From Gaiellasilicea sp963784895 (GTDB taxonomy: Bacteria > Actinomycetota > Thermoleophilia > Gaiellales > Gaiellaceae), in assembly GCA_963784895.1 (NCBI GenBank), contig CAWATM010000010.1, positions 155,479 to 219,478 on the forward strand: a stretch of 64,000 bases of DNA, in the 5' to 3' direction. A model generated the notes under the pieces. The model saw nothing but the letters and a program-made list of their open reading frames with translations. It searched no databases and was not told where the DNA came from. The stretch's first letter is position 1, and each line of letters opens with the position of its first letter. Of the stretch, positions 15,139 through 25,264 are shown one piece after another. Position numbers and translations under genes: made by a program.

Positions 15139-16848
15139 ATGAGGCAGCTTCCCTTCGCCGACCCGGGCACGCCCGACACGCGTTCGCCGACGCGGTTCCT
15201 GCTTTGGGTCGGGCGCCATCAGGTCGGCACGCTCGCGCTCGGCATGACCTTTGGGATCGTCTGGATGCTCGCGCAGGCGCTGCTTCCGTGGGTCCTCGGC
15301 CGCGCCATCGACCAGGGCATCGCGACAGGCGACTTCGGGGTGCTGCTCGCCTGGGCGGGCGCGCTCCTCTTGCTTGGTGTCATCCAGGGGGTGGCCGGCA
15401 CGCTGCGGCACCGCGCGGCCGTCAGCAACTGGCTGCAGGCGAGCTTCCGGATGATTCAGGTGGTGGCGCACCACGCAGCTCTCACCGGGCCGGCGATTCG
15501 AACGCGCCTGACCACCGGCGAGGTGGTCGCGACTGTCTCGAACGATGCGCTCCGAGCCGGTGGCGCGTACGACATCACGGCCCGGCTCGCCGGTGCGATC
15601 GCGTCCTACTTCGTCGTCGCGGCGGTGCTGCTCTCGGCGTCGACGCTGCTCGGCATCGTCGTGCTCGTCGGCGTCCCCGTCCTGGTCGCCTGCCTGTCGC
15701 TCGTGATCAAGCCACTCCAGGAACGCCAGCGCGAGCAGCGCGAGCAGGTGGGCCGGCTGACGGCGCTCGGCGCCGATACGGTCGCCGGCCTCCGCGTTCT
15801 GCGGGGCATCGGCGGCGAGCGGGTCTTCCTCGACCGGTATCGGAGGCGCTCGGAGGAGGTCCGCCTGGCGGGTGTCCGGGTCGCGCTGCCCCAGTCGACG
15901 CTCGACTCGGCGCAGGTGCTCCTGCCGGGCGTCTTCCTCGTCGTCGTCACCTGGCTCGGTGCCCGGCTCGCGATCGAGGGGAGCATCAGCGCCGGCGAGC
16001 TCGTCGCCTTCTACGGCTACGCCGCCTTCCTCGTGATCCCGCTGCGCGTCGCGGCCGAGGCGGTCGACAAAGTCACACGCGCCCTCGTCGGTGCGCAGCG
16101 GATGCTCGCGATCCTCCGAATCGACCCGCTCGTCGGCGAGGCCGAGGCTCCGGTTGCCGGGCCTCACTCCGGGGCACTGCTCACCGACGGCCGCTCGGGC
16201 CTCGTCGTCGAGCCAGGCGTGCTCACGTGCGTCGTCACACCGGGTGCCGACGAGGGCGCCCGGATCGCTGACCGGCTCGGCCGCTTCACCGACGACGGCC
16301 TCGTCACCCTCGGCGGCGTGCCCGTCTCGACGCTCGACCTCGCGGAGCTGCGGCGGCGCGTCGTCGTCAGCGAGACCGACCCCCTCCTCTTCTCCGGGCC
16401 GCTGCGGGAGGAGCTCGATCCGTGGGGTCGGGCCTCGGACGAGCAGGTGATCGCGGCGATTGCCGTCGCGAACGCGGAGGACGTCCTCGACTCGTTGCCC
16501 GAGGGCCTCGACGGCCACATGGAAGAGCGCGGTCGCTCGTTCTCGGGAGGACAGCGCCAGCGTCTCGTTCTCGCCCGCGCCCTGCTCGCGGAGGCCGAGA
16601 TCCTCGTCCTGGTGGAGCCGACCAGCGCTGTCGACGCACACACCGAGGCGCGGATCGCGCGCCGCCTCCGCGACGCGCGCCGCGGCCGCACGACCGTCGT
16701 CATGACCGGCAGCCCGCTCGTTCTCGACCAGGCCGACCGCGTCGTCTTCATCGTGGACGGACGCGTGGCCGCGACCGGCACGCACCGAGAGCTGTTGCAG
16801 TCCAGCCCGGCGTACCGCTTCGCCGTCACCCGCGAGGAGGCGGCGTGA
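15139..16848 (+). CDS. ABC exporter half-transporter with degenerate ATPase site (subunit 1)
   Basis: A 569-residue half-transporter: six membrane segments (about 25-305), then an ATPase domain (about 335-565). The ATPase is selectively broken. Walker A is replaced by V-T-P-G-A-D-E-G-A-R near 364 with no GKS/T. In Walker B the magnesium-binding Asp is Val (ILVLVEPTSAVD, about 492), although the next Glu is kept. The signature motif FSGGQRQRLVLARAL (about 467) is perfect. This is the pattern of the non-hydrolysing partner in a heterodimer; the intact partner is the next gene. Substrate unknown; lipids, peptides or drugs are typical for this class. Confidence 0.88.
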   Translation: MRQLPFADPGTPDTRSPTRFLLWVGRHQVGTLALGMTFGIVWMLAQALLPWVLGRAIDQGIATGDFGVLLAWAGALLLLGVIQGVAGTLRHRAAVSNWLQASFRMIQVVAHHAALTGPAIRTRLTTGEVVATVSNDALRAGGAYDITARLAGAIASYFVVAAVLLSASTLLGIVVLVGVPVLVACLSLVIKPLQERQREQREQVGRLTALGADTVAGLRVLRGIGGERVFLDRYRRRSEEVRLAGVRVALPQSTLDSAQVLLPGVFLVVVTWLGARLAIEGSISAGELVAFYGYAAFLVIPLRVAAEAVDKVTRALVGAQRMLAILRIDPLVGEAEAPVAGPHSGALLTDGRSGLVVEPGVLTCVVTPGADEGARIADRLGRFTDDGLVTLGGVPVSTLDLAELRRRVVVSETDPLLFSGPLREELDPWGRASDEQVIAAIAVANAEDVLDSLPEGLDGHMEERGRSFSGGQRQRLVLARALLAEAEILVLVEPTSAVDAHTEARIARRLRDARRGRTTVVMTGSPLVLDQADRVVFIVDGRVAATGTHRELLQSSPAYRFAVTREEAA

Positions 16849-16915
16849 CTGTGCCGCGCCGCCAGGAGGGGGCTCGGGGGAACCGGAGGACCGAGCCGAA
16901 GGCGAGGAAGGCCGC

Positions 16916-18670
16916 GTGACGGAGCGGCTGCCGATCGCCGCCGGGCCGGAGGTGCGCCGCGATGCGGCGGCGCTGCTGCGCCGCTATCGCCGCTCACTCG
17001 CGGTCGTGCTCGGCCTGAACGGGCTCGCGGCGCTGGCCGGACTCGTCGGGCCGTTCCTGCTCGGCGAGCTTGTCGAGGCGGTCGAGCAGGGCACGACGAC
17101 CGCGTACGTCGACCGCCTGATCGCCATCCTCGTTGCGTCCGTGCTCGCGCAGACGATCCTGACCTGGTTCGCGCGGCGCTCGTCCTTCGTCCTGTCGGAG
17201 CAGGTGTTCGCCTACCTCCGCGAGGATTTCATGCGCCAGGTGCTGGCGCTGCCGCTCTCGGTCGTCGAGCGGGCGGGCACGGGGGATCTCGTCTCGCGCA
17301 CGACCGCAGACGTCGACACGCTCGCGCGCACCGTTCGGTTCGCGATTCCCGAGACGCTGATCTCGGCCGTGACCGTGCTGCTGACCGTAGTAGCCGCCGT
17401 CATCGTCAGCCCCGTGGCTGCGTTGTCGTGCATCGTCGGCCTGCCGGCGATCCTGATCGGGACGCGCTGGTACCTGCGCCGGGCGCCGGAGGGCTACCTC
17501 TGGGAGCGTGCCGCCTACGCGACCATGACCGGGACGGTCGGCGAGACCGTGGACGGCGGCCGCACCGTCGACGCGCTCGGCCTCGGGCGCAGGCGCGTCG
17601 GGCGGATCGACGCCGATCTCGCGGACGCGTACCGGGCCGAGCGGCGGACGCTCTATCTCCGGACGGTGCTGTTCCCGACCGTCGACATCGCCTACGTGCT
17701 GCCGGTGGCGGTCGCCGTCGTGTGGGGCGGCTGGCTCGTCTCCGCCGGCCATGCCTCGATCGGCGAGGTGACGACGGTTGCGCTCTACGTGCAGCAGCTC
17801 GCCGACCCCGTCGACCGCCTGATCTCCTGGCTCGACGAGATCCAGGTCGGCGCGACGTCGTTCGCGCGGCTCGTCGGCGTCACCAGGGTCCCCGACGACC
17901 GCGTCGCCACCGGCGAGGAGCCGCAGCACGACCGGCTGCGCGCCTCGGACGTCCGCTACGCCTACGTCCAGGATCGCGACGTCCTCCACGGACTCGACCT
18001 CGATCTCGAGCCGGGTGAGCGGATCGCGGTGGTCGGCCCTTCGGGGGCGGGCAAGTCGACACTGGGCCGGCTGCTCGCCGGCATTCACCCGCCACGCACC
18101 GGCCGCGTCGAGGTCGGTGACGTCCGGCTCGTCGATCTGGAGCTCGAGACCCTGCGGCAAGAGGTGGCGCTCGTCACCCAGGAGCAGCACGTCTTCGTCG
18201 GGACGATCGCGGACAACCTCCGGCTCGCCCGCGTCGACTCGAGCGACGAGGAGCTTCGCGCCGCGCTCGAGGCGGTCGACGCGGGGCCGTGGCTCGAGGG
18301 GCTGCCGCTCGGGCTCGAGACCGTCGTCGGTGCGGGCGGGCACCCGCTCTCGCCGCCGCAGCAGCAGCAGGTCGCGCTCGCGCGGCTCGTGCTCGCCGAC
18401 CCGCACACGCTCGTGCTCGACGAAGCGACCTCGCTGCTCGACCCGCGCGCGGCCCGTCACCTCGAGCAATCGCTTGCCGCCGTGCTCGAGGGGCGGACGG
18501 TGGTCGCGATCGCGCATCGGCTCCAGACCGCGCACGATGCCGACCGCGTCGCCGTCGTCGAGGACGGCAGGCTGACCGAGCTCGGAACGCACGACGAGCT
18601 CGTCGAGCACGAGGGCTCCTACGCCGCCCTCTGGGAGTCGTGGCACGGGCGTTCTCCGGCGCAAGGGTGA
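16916..18670 (+). CDS. ABC exporter half-transporter with intact Walker motifs (subunit 2)
   Basis: A 584-residue partner of the preceding gene: six membrane segments (about 25-315) and an ATPase domain (about 340-580). Walker A is intact (VVGPSGAGKSTLGRLLAG, about 368-385), as are Walker B and the catalytic Glu (TLVLDEATSLLD, about 497-508) and the switch His (AIAHRLQ). Its signature motif is damaged: LSPPQQQQ (about 478) in place of LSGGQ. Together the two proteins can build one competent ATP site and one dead site. GTG 16916 has GAGGAAGG upstream. A possible 22-residue basic mini-ORF (16851-16919) fills the gap and would couple translation through GTGA. Confidence 0.9.
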   Translation: MTERLPIAAGPEVRRDAAALLRRYRRSLAVVLGLNGLAALAGLVGPFLLGELVEAVEQGTTTAYVDRLIAILVASVLAQTILTWFARRSSFVLSEQVFAYLREDFMRQVLALPLSVVERAGTGDLVSRTTADVDTLARTVRFAIPETLISAVTVLLTVVAAVIVSPVAALSCIVGLPAILIGTRWYLRRAPEGYLWERAAYATMTGTVGETVDGGRTVDALGLGRRRVGRIDADLADAYRAERRTLYLRTVLFPTVDIAYVLPVAVAVVWGGWLVSAGHASIGEVTTVALYVQQLADPVDRLISWLDEIQVGATSFARLVGVTRVPDDRVATGEEPQHDRLRASDVRYAYVQDRDVLHGLDLDLEPGERIAVVGPSGAGKSTLGRLLAGIHPPRTGRVEVGDVRLVDLELETLRQEVALVTQEQHVFVGTIADNLRLARVDSSDEELRAALEAVDAGPWLEGLPLGLETVVGAGGHPLSPPQQQQVALARLVLADPHTLVLDEATSLLDPRAARHLEQSLAAVLEGRTVVAIAHRLQTAHDADRVAVVEDGRLTELGTHDELVEHEGSYAALWESWHGRSPAQG

Positions 18671-18693
18671 GCATCCGCAACGTACCGGCCGGA

Positions 18694-18699
18694 TACAGT
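18694..18699 (+). promoter_or_regulatory. -10 box of mfd
   Basis: TACAGT. A GTG lies only 1 base downstream (18701), too close to be translated from this promoter. The box therefore supports ATG 18734 as the mfd start, with a leader of about 26 bases. Confidence 0.4.
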
Positions 18700-18733
18700 T
18701 GTGCAGCCGGAACCCGCGTTCCGGCCGCTCGCC

Positions 18734-21700
18734 ATGGACCGTCCGGTACTCCACTCGTTCGTTCGTGAGCTGCTCGCGCTCGAGCGCCTGCAGGCGTTCG
18801 CGGCCGCGCTGCCGTCGCGTGCTCGCGTCTCCGAGCCGGTGTTGCCGCTCCTGCTCGCGACGCTGCACGAGCACCTCGAGCGAGGGCTCGTCGTGCTCCT
18901 GCCGGAGGACGCGGACGCCCGGGATGTCGCGGAGGCGGCGGGCTGGTTTCTCGGCGCCGAGAACGTCGCGCTGCTGCCGGGCCGCGGCGTCCGCTGGGGC
19001 TCCGGCCTCGAGCCGCCGCCGCACCTCGTCGGCGAGCGGGCCCGCGCGCTCGACGTGCTCGCGGGCGGCGGCCTCGTCGCTGCCTCGGCGACGGCGCTCG
19101 CGGAGGGTGTGCCGCCGGCGGCGGAGCGTCCCGAGCCGCTGCAGCTCGCCCTTGGCAGCGAGCCCGGCCTCGACGGGCTCGCGGAGCACCTCGCCCTCGC
19201 CGGCTACGAACGGGTCGAGCGGGCCGAGGAGCGCGGCCAGTTCGCCGTCCGCGGCGGCCTCGTCGACGTCTTCCCGACCACCGGCCGCGAGCCGCTCCGG
19301 GTCGAGCTCTACGGCGACGAGATCGAGCAGGTCCGCGCCTTCTCTCCGTTCACCCAGCGTGCGCTCCACCCGGTCGACGGCGCGGTGATCTACCCGGCGG
19401 CCGAGCGACTTAGTGTGACAGTCACACGAAGTCCCGACGAGTGGGACGAGGCGGTTGCGGCCGAGATCCCGGAGGATCTCGTCCCGATCCTCGACCGCCC
19501 GCCGGACTTCGTCTGGCAGCCGGACGAGGTGCGGCGCGTCTGGTCGGAGGAGGCGCTCGACGAGATCTCGCTCGCGGGGACGTCGGAGCTCGACCCGTTC
19601 CCGCAGGCGCAGCCGTTCACGTTCGAGGCGCAGCGGCCCGCGATCGCCGCGCGCGGGCTTGCCGAGGCCGAGAACGAGCTCAACGGCTTCGTCAACGGCG
19701 GCAACCGCGTCGTCGTCGCGTTCCCCCACGCGGGCGAGGCGCTCCGCACCGACCACATGCTCAAGCGCGCCGACGCGCGCGTCCTCGATCCCGGCGACGA
19801 CCTGCCCGAGCAGCCGGAGCTCCTGTTCGCGGTCGCGCCCGCGCGTCGCGGTTTTGTCTGGCGCGAGCTCGGGCTCGTCCTCCTGCCCGACACGCAGGTC
19901 TTCCGCAAGCGGCCGCCGCGGGCGGACAAGCGGCTCGGCCGCGCCCTGGCCTCCTTCGCCGACCTCCGCAGTGGCGACTTCATCGTCCACGAGGACCACG
20001 GCGTCGGGAAGCTGCTCGGCTTCGAGACGAAGGAGGTCGCGGGGGTCACGCGCGATTACCTCTTCCTTGCCTTCCGGGGCGAGGACCGGCTCTACGTCCC
20101 GCACGAGCAGCTGGGGAAGGTCTCGAAGTACATCGGCGCCGCTGCCGGCGCGCCGTCGCTCTCGAAGCTCGGCGGCAAGGCCTGGCAGAACCTGAAGGCG
20201 CGGGCGCGCGAGAGCGTCCAGGAGCTCGCGACCGAGCTGATCGCCCTCTACGCCCGGCGGCAGCAGGCGCCCGGGACCGCCTACGAGCTGGACAACGAAT
20301 GGCTCGAGCGGCTCGAGACCGAGTTCCCCTACCGCGAGACCGAGGACCAGGCCCGTGCGATCGAAGCCGTCAAGGAGGATCTGGAGGCGCCGCGCCCGAT
20401 GGACCGGCTGGTCTGCGGCGACGTCGGCTTCGGTAAGACAGAGGTCGCCGTCCGCGCCGCGTTCGCCGCTGCCGTCAACGGCAAGCAGACGCTCGTCCTC
20501 TGCCCGACGACGATCCTCGCCGAGCAGCACTGGAACACGTTCAAGGCGCGCTACCGCGACTTTCCCGTCCAGGTCGAGATGGTCTCGCGCTTCCGCAAGC
20601 CGGCCGAGACCAAGCGGATCCTGAAGGACTTCGCCGACGGGAAGATCGAGGTTCTCGTCGGCACGCACCGCGTGCTCAGCCGGGACGTGATCCCGAAGGA
20701 CCTCGGGCTCGTGATCCTCGACGAGGAGCAGCGGTTCGGCGTCGCGCAGAAGGAGCTGCTGCGCAGCCTGCGGCTGGAGCTCGACGTCCTGGCGCTGTCG
20801 GCGACGCCGATCCCGCGCACGCTGCACATGTCGCTCTCCGGCCTCCGTGACATCTCGATCATCGAGACGCCGCCTGAGGGCCGCCGGCCGATCCGGACGA
20901 CGGTGGGCGAGTACGACGAGGAGCTCGTCAAGACGGCGCTGGAGCGCGAGATCGAGCGCGGTGGCCAGGCGTTCTACCTGCACAACCGGGTCGAGACGAT
21001 CGAGGAGGCGGCCGAAAAGCTGCAGCAGCTCTGCCCCAAGCTCCGCTTCATCGTCGCGCACGGGCAGATGAGAGAGCGCGAGCTGGAGGAGAAGATGCAT
21101 GCGTTCCTGCGCGGCGATGCGGACGTGCTCGTCTCGACGACGATCATCGAGTCGGGGATCGACATCCCGCAGGCGAACACGCTGATCGTCGAGCGCGCCG
21201 ACGTGCTCGGGCTGAGCCAGCTCTACCAGATCCGCGGCCGCGTCGGCCGCTCGGACGTGACTGCGCACGCCTACCTGCTCTACCCCGACGCGATGGAGCT
21301 CTCGCCCGAGGCGCGCGCACGGCTCTCGACGCTTGCCGACCATACGGAGCTCGGCGCCGGCTTCCAGATCGCGATGCGCGACCTCGAGATTCGGGGCGCC
21401 GGCGACCTGCTCGGCGCCGAGCAGTCCGGTCACGTCGCCGCGCTCGGCTTCGAGCTCTACGTCGAGATGCTCGCCGAGGCCGTCGCGGAGCTACAGGGCC
21501 AGCGCCGGCTCGCGACGCGTCCGGTGCGGGTCGACGCCCGCGTCGACGCCTACGTGCCCGCGACCTACGTCGCGTCGGAGGCGCTCAAGATCGACATCCA
21601 CCGCCGGCTCGCGCTCGCCGAGTCCGACGACGAGCTGCGCGAGCTGCACGCGGCGCTCGAGGACCGCTACGGCCCCGTGCCGGAGCCGGTCGAGCACCTG

Positions 21701-21943
21701 TTCGCGATCCAGGAGGCGAAGCTCAAGCTGGCGCGGCTCGGGGCCGACTATCTCGTCTACCGCGGCGGCAAGGCGACGGTCGGACCGCTCGTGCTCGGCT
21801 CGGCCGAGCTGCGTGCACTCAGGGATGTCTCCGACACCGCCGTCTATACGTCAGCAAAACGTGAAGTTTCGCGTCGAACGGACGAACTCGAGGGAGCGAT
21901 CGAACTTGTCGATGCTATCGTGATAGCCCGTCAGGCGGCCTGA
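18734..21943 (+). CDS. mfd: transcription-repair coupling factor Mfd
   Basis: A 1069-residue ATP-dependent DNA translocase that removes stalled RNA polymerase and recruits UvrA to lesions. In order: UvrB-like N-terminal modules (about 1-330, with FAVRGGLVDVFPTTGREPLR), the RNA-polymerase interaction domain (about 405-480, GDFIVHEDHGVGKLLGF), helicase motif I CGDVGFGKTEVAVRAAF (about 560-575), motif II DEEQRFGV (about 662), motif VI QIRGRVGRSDVTAHAYLLYP, and a C-terminal regulatory domain. A few percent shorter than E. coli Mfd. It is followed by a foldase gene, a neighbour pair common in Gram-positive bacteria. Confidence 0.96.
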   Translation: MDRPVLHSFVRELLALERLQAFAAALPSRARVSEPVLPLLLATLHEHLERGLVVLLPEDADARDVAEAAGWFLGAENVALLPGRGVRWGSGLEPPPHLVGERARALDVLAGGGLVAASATALAEGVPPAAERPEPLQLALGSEPGLDGLAEHLALAGYERVERAEERGQFAVRGGLVDVFPTTGREPLRVELYGDEIEQVRAFSPFTQRALHPVDGAVIYPAAERLSVTVTRSPDEWDEAVAAEIPEDLVPILDRPPDFVWQPDEVRRVWSEEALDEISLAGTSELDPFPQAQPFTFEAQRPAIAARGLAEAENELNGFVNGGNRVVVAFPHAGEALRTDHMLKRADARVLDPGDDLPEQPELLFAVAPARRGFVWRELGLVLLPDTQVFRKRPPRADKRLGRALASFADLRSGDFIVHEDHGVGKLLGFETKEVAGVTRDYLFLAFRGEDRLYVPHEQLGKVSKYIGAAAGAPSLSKLGGKAWQNLKARARESVQELATELIALYARRQQAPGTAYELDNEWLERLETEFPYRETEDQARAIEAVKEDLEAPRPMDRLVCGDVGFGKTEVAVRAAFAAAVNGKQTLVLCPTTILAEQHWNTFKARYRDFPVQVEMVSRFRKPAETKRILKDFADGKIEVLVGTHRVLSRDVIPKDLGLVILDEEQRFGVAQKELLRSLRLELDVLALSATPIPRTLHMSLSGLRDISIIETPPEGRRPIRTTVGEYDEELVKTALEREIERGGQAFYLHNRVETIEEAAEKLQQLCPKLRFIVAHGQMRERELEEKMHAFLRGDADVLVSTTIIESGIDIPQANTLIVERADVLGLSQLYQIRGRVGRSDVTAHAYLLYPDAMELSPEARARLSTLADHTELGAGFQIAMRDLEIRGAGDLLGAEQSGHVAALGFELYVEMLAEAVAELQGQRRLATRPVRVDARVDAYVPATYVASEALKIDIHRRLALAESDDELRELHAALEDRYGPVPEPVEHLFAIQEAKLKLARLGADYLVYRGGKATVGPLVLGSAELRALRDVSDTAVYTSAKREVSRRTDELEGAIELVDAIVIARQAA

Positions 21944-21978
21944 GCCCGCCCCCACGCGAACACCTGGAGCTTTCTCAC

Positions 21979-22986
21979 ATGAAGATCTCTCGTCTCGTTC
22001 TCCTCCTCTGCGCGCTCGTTTCGCTTGCGCTCGCCGGCTGCGGCGGCGGCGACGAGGACGTGCCCGCCGATGCCGTTGCCGTCGTCGACGGCGAGGAGAT
22101 CGCCCGCAGTGATTACGAGGCGCTGATCACGCAGGCGAAGAAGAGCTACAAGAACCAGAAGCGGGAGTTCCCCGCCGCCGGCTCGCAGGAGTTCCAGACG
22201 CTGCGGAACCAGGCCGTCCAGTTCCTGGTTCAGCGCGAGCAGTTCGCCCAGGAGGCCGAGAGCCTCGACGTCGACGTCACGGACAAGGCGGTCGACGCGC
22301 GGCTCGCGCAGATCCAGAAGCAGTACTTCGGCGGCGACAAGAAGAAGTACGAGAAGCAGCTGAAGGATCAGGGGATCACCGAGCAGAATGTGCGCAACGA
22401 CATCCGCCACCAGATCATCTCCGAGAAGATCTTCGCCGAGGTCACCGGTGAGGTGAAGGTGACCGACGAGCAGATCGAGGAGTACTACGAGAAGAACAAG
22501 GCGCAGTACAGCCAGCCGGAGAGCCGGGAGGTGCGTCATATCCTTGTGAAGACGAAGGCGCAGGCGGATGACCTGTTTGCGCAGCTTCAGGGTGGTGGCG
22601 ATTTTGCGGCGTTGGCGAAGAAGTTTTCGGAGGACACGGGCTCGAAGGCGAATGGCGGCAAGTTGACGATTTCGAAGGGGCAGACGGTGGCGCCGTTCGA
22701 TCAGACGGCGTTTGCGCTGGAGCAGGACGAGATTTCGAAGCCGGTGAAGACGGAGTTTGGCTATCACGTGATTCAGGCGTTGGGTGCGAAGAAGGCGGCG
22801 AAGGTGACGCCGTTGGCGGAGGTGAAGGCGTCGATCGAGCAGCAGTTGGCGCAGACGAAGAAGAACGAGGCGATGACGAAGTGGGTGGATGAGCTGAAGA
22901 AGGACTACGAGGACAAGGTCTCGTACGCCACCGGCTTCACCCCGCCGCCGGACGCCAAGAGCACCACCACCAACGAGACCGAGTAG
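21979..22986 (+). CDS. PrsA/SurA-like peptidyl-prolyl isomerase lipoprotein
   Basis: A 335-residue lipoprotein foldase. The signal peptide ends in the lipobox LALAGC (Cys20). A SurA_N-like helical region (about 30-180) is followed by a PpiC/parvulin rotamase domain (about 185-280: EVRHILVKTKAQADDL, FAALAKKFSEDTGSKANGG, EFGYHVIQALG) and a helical end. It should help secreted proteins fold outside the membrane. Codon usage changes sharply at about 22540-22905: Phe is TTT in 4 of 5 codons inside against TTC in 7 of 7 outside, with many TTG, GGT and GAT codons inside. The shifted block matches the rotamase domain. Translation starts at ATG with GGAG upstream. Confidence 0.92.
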   Translation: MKISRLVLLLCALVSLALAGCGGGDEDVPADAVAVVDGEEIARSDYEALITQAKKSYKNQKREFPAAGSQEFQTLRNQAVQFLVQREQFAQEAESLDVDVTDKAVDARLAQIQKQYFGGDKKKYEKQLKDQGITEQNVRNDIRHQIISEKIFAEVTGEVKVTDEQIEEYYEKNKAQYSQPESREVRHILVKTKAQADDLFAQLQGGGDFAALAKKFSEDTGSKANGGKLTISKGQTVAPFDQTAFALEQDEISKPVKTEFGYHVIQALGAKKAAKVTPLAEVKASIEQQLAQTKKNEAMTKWVDELKKDYEDKVSYATGFTPPPDAKSTTTNETE

Positions 22987-23037
22987 CCGGTTGCCGAACC
23001 GCGGGTTCCCGGCGCGGCGTGGGGCCGGCGGAGCCGG

Positions 23038-23865
23038 GTGTCGCCCGGCGTGAGCCGGCCGGCCAGGGACGTGCGGCTCGGGGAGGCGCTGATCGAGCTG
23101 CAGGCGCTGACGCGGCGCTTGCGCCGCGACTGTCCGTGGGACCGCGAGCAGACGGCGCGGACGATCGTGCCGCACACGGTCGAGGAGGCCTACGAGGTCG
23201 CCGACGCGGCCGAGGCGGCTGACCCCGCCAAGTTGCTCGACGAGCTCGGCGACCTTCTCTTTCAGGTCTACTTCCTCGCCCTGCTGCTGGAAGAGCGCGG
23301 GGACGGCGACCTCGAGCAGGTCGCGCGCGCCGTGCACGCGAAGCTCGTCCGCCGGCATCCGCACGTCTTCGGCGACGTCGAGGCGGACAGCGCGGGCCGC
23401 GTCCGCGAGCGCTGGGAGCAGGTCAAGTCGGAGCAGGAGGGGCGGACGGGAGTCTTCCACGACGTGCCGGCTTCGCTGCCGTCGCTGCTGCAGGCGCGGA
23501 AGCTGCAGCGGCGCGCCGTTGCCGCAGGCTTCGACTGGCCCGACCTCGCGGGGCCGCTCGCGAAGGTGCGCGAGGAACTCGGCGAGCTCGAGGCTGAGGT
23601 CGCGCGCACGGGCGAGCCGAGCCCGGAGGCCGAGGCGGACGCCGGGGTCGCGCACGAGATCGGCGACGTCCTCTTCACGATCGTCAACCTCGCGCGGCGG
23701 CTCAACGTCGACCCGGAGCTGGCGCTACGAGGTACGAATACTCGGTTCGTCGAGCGGGTCGAGCGCGCGGAGGCTCTCGCGGCTGCGAGCGGCGAGCGCT
23801 GGAGCGAGCTGCCGCTCGACGAGCAGGACCGCTACTACAACGAGGCTAAGAAGGAGACCGGATGA
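23038..23865 (+). CDS. mazG: nucleoside triphosphate pyrophosphohydrolase MazG
   Basis: A 275-residue all-alpha NTP pyrophosphatase that sanitises the nucleotide pool. Two MazG repeats are present. The first has LRRDCPWDREQTARTIVPHTVEEAYEV in pieces (CPWDREQT, EEAYEV) and ELGDLLFQVYF. The second has REELGELEAEV and EIGDVLFTIVNLARRL, carrying the E-x-x-E-x-x-D metal motifs. GTG 23038 has GGAG upstream; GTG 23050 is an alternative. Placed between the foldase and enolase genes, as in many actinobacteria. Confidence 0.92.
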   Translation: MSPGVSRPARDVRLGEALIELQALTRRLRRDCPWDREQTARTIVPHTVEEAYEVADAAEAADPAKLLDELGDLLFQVYFLALLLEERGDGDLEQVARAVHAKLVRRHPHVFGDVEADSAGRVRERWEQVKSEQEGRTGVFHDVPASLPSLLQARKLQRRAVAAGFDWPDLAGPLAKVREELGELEAEVARTGEPSPEAEADAGVAHEIGDVLFTIVNLARRLNVDPELALRGTNTRFVERVERAEALAAASGERWSELPLDEQDRYYNEAKKETG

Positions 23866-23942
23866 GTTCACTCACGTTCCCGGGGCGCCGCTCGCGGTGC
23901 GTAGGCCGGGGGAACAGTACGCCCGTACGGGCCGCCGGCCGG

Positions 23943-23961
23943 CGCCCGGCGTTGCCGGGCG
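23943..23961 (+). terminator. hairpin between mazG and eno
   Basis: CGCCCGGC (23943-23950), loop GTT, GCCGGGCG (23954-23961): a perfect 8-bp stem 23 bases before the enolase start. It may end mazG transcripts or sit in the eno leader. Confidence 0.4.
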
Positions 23962-23983
23962 GGAGCGAAAGGCGGCCGGGGGC

Positions 23984-25255
<1,272 letters not shown>

Positions 25256-25264
25256 TCTCAAGGC

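Noticed and set aside
16851..16919. 22-residue basic mini-ORF between the two exporter genes, ending in a GTGA overlap
   Set aside because: Could be a coupling leader peptide, but 22 codons without a stop is ordinary at this GC content. It was mentioned only in the subunit 2 entry.
16994..21433. Open frame of 1479 codons on the minus strand opposite the exporter and mfd
   Set aside because: It is antisense to two well-supported genes, has Arg/Asp/Leu-heavy composition with no domain, and reflects the scarcity of stop codons at high GC.
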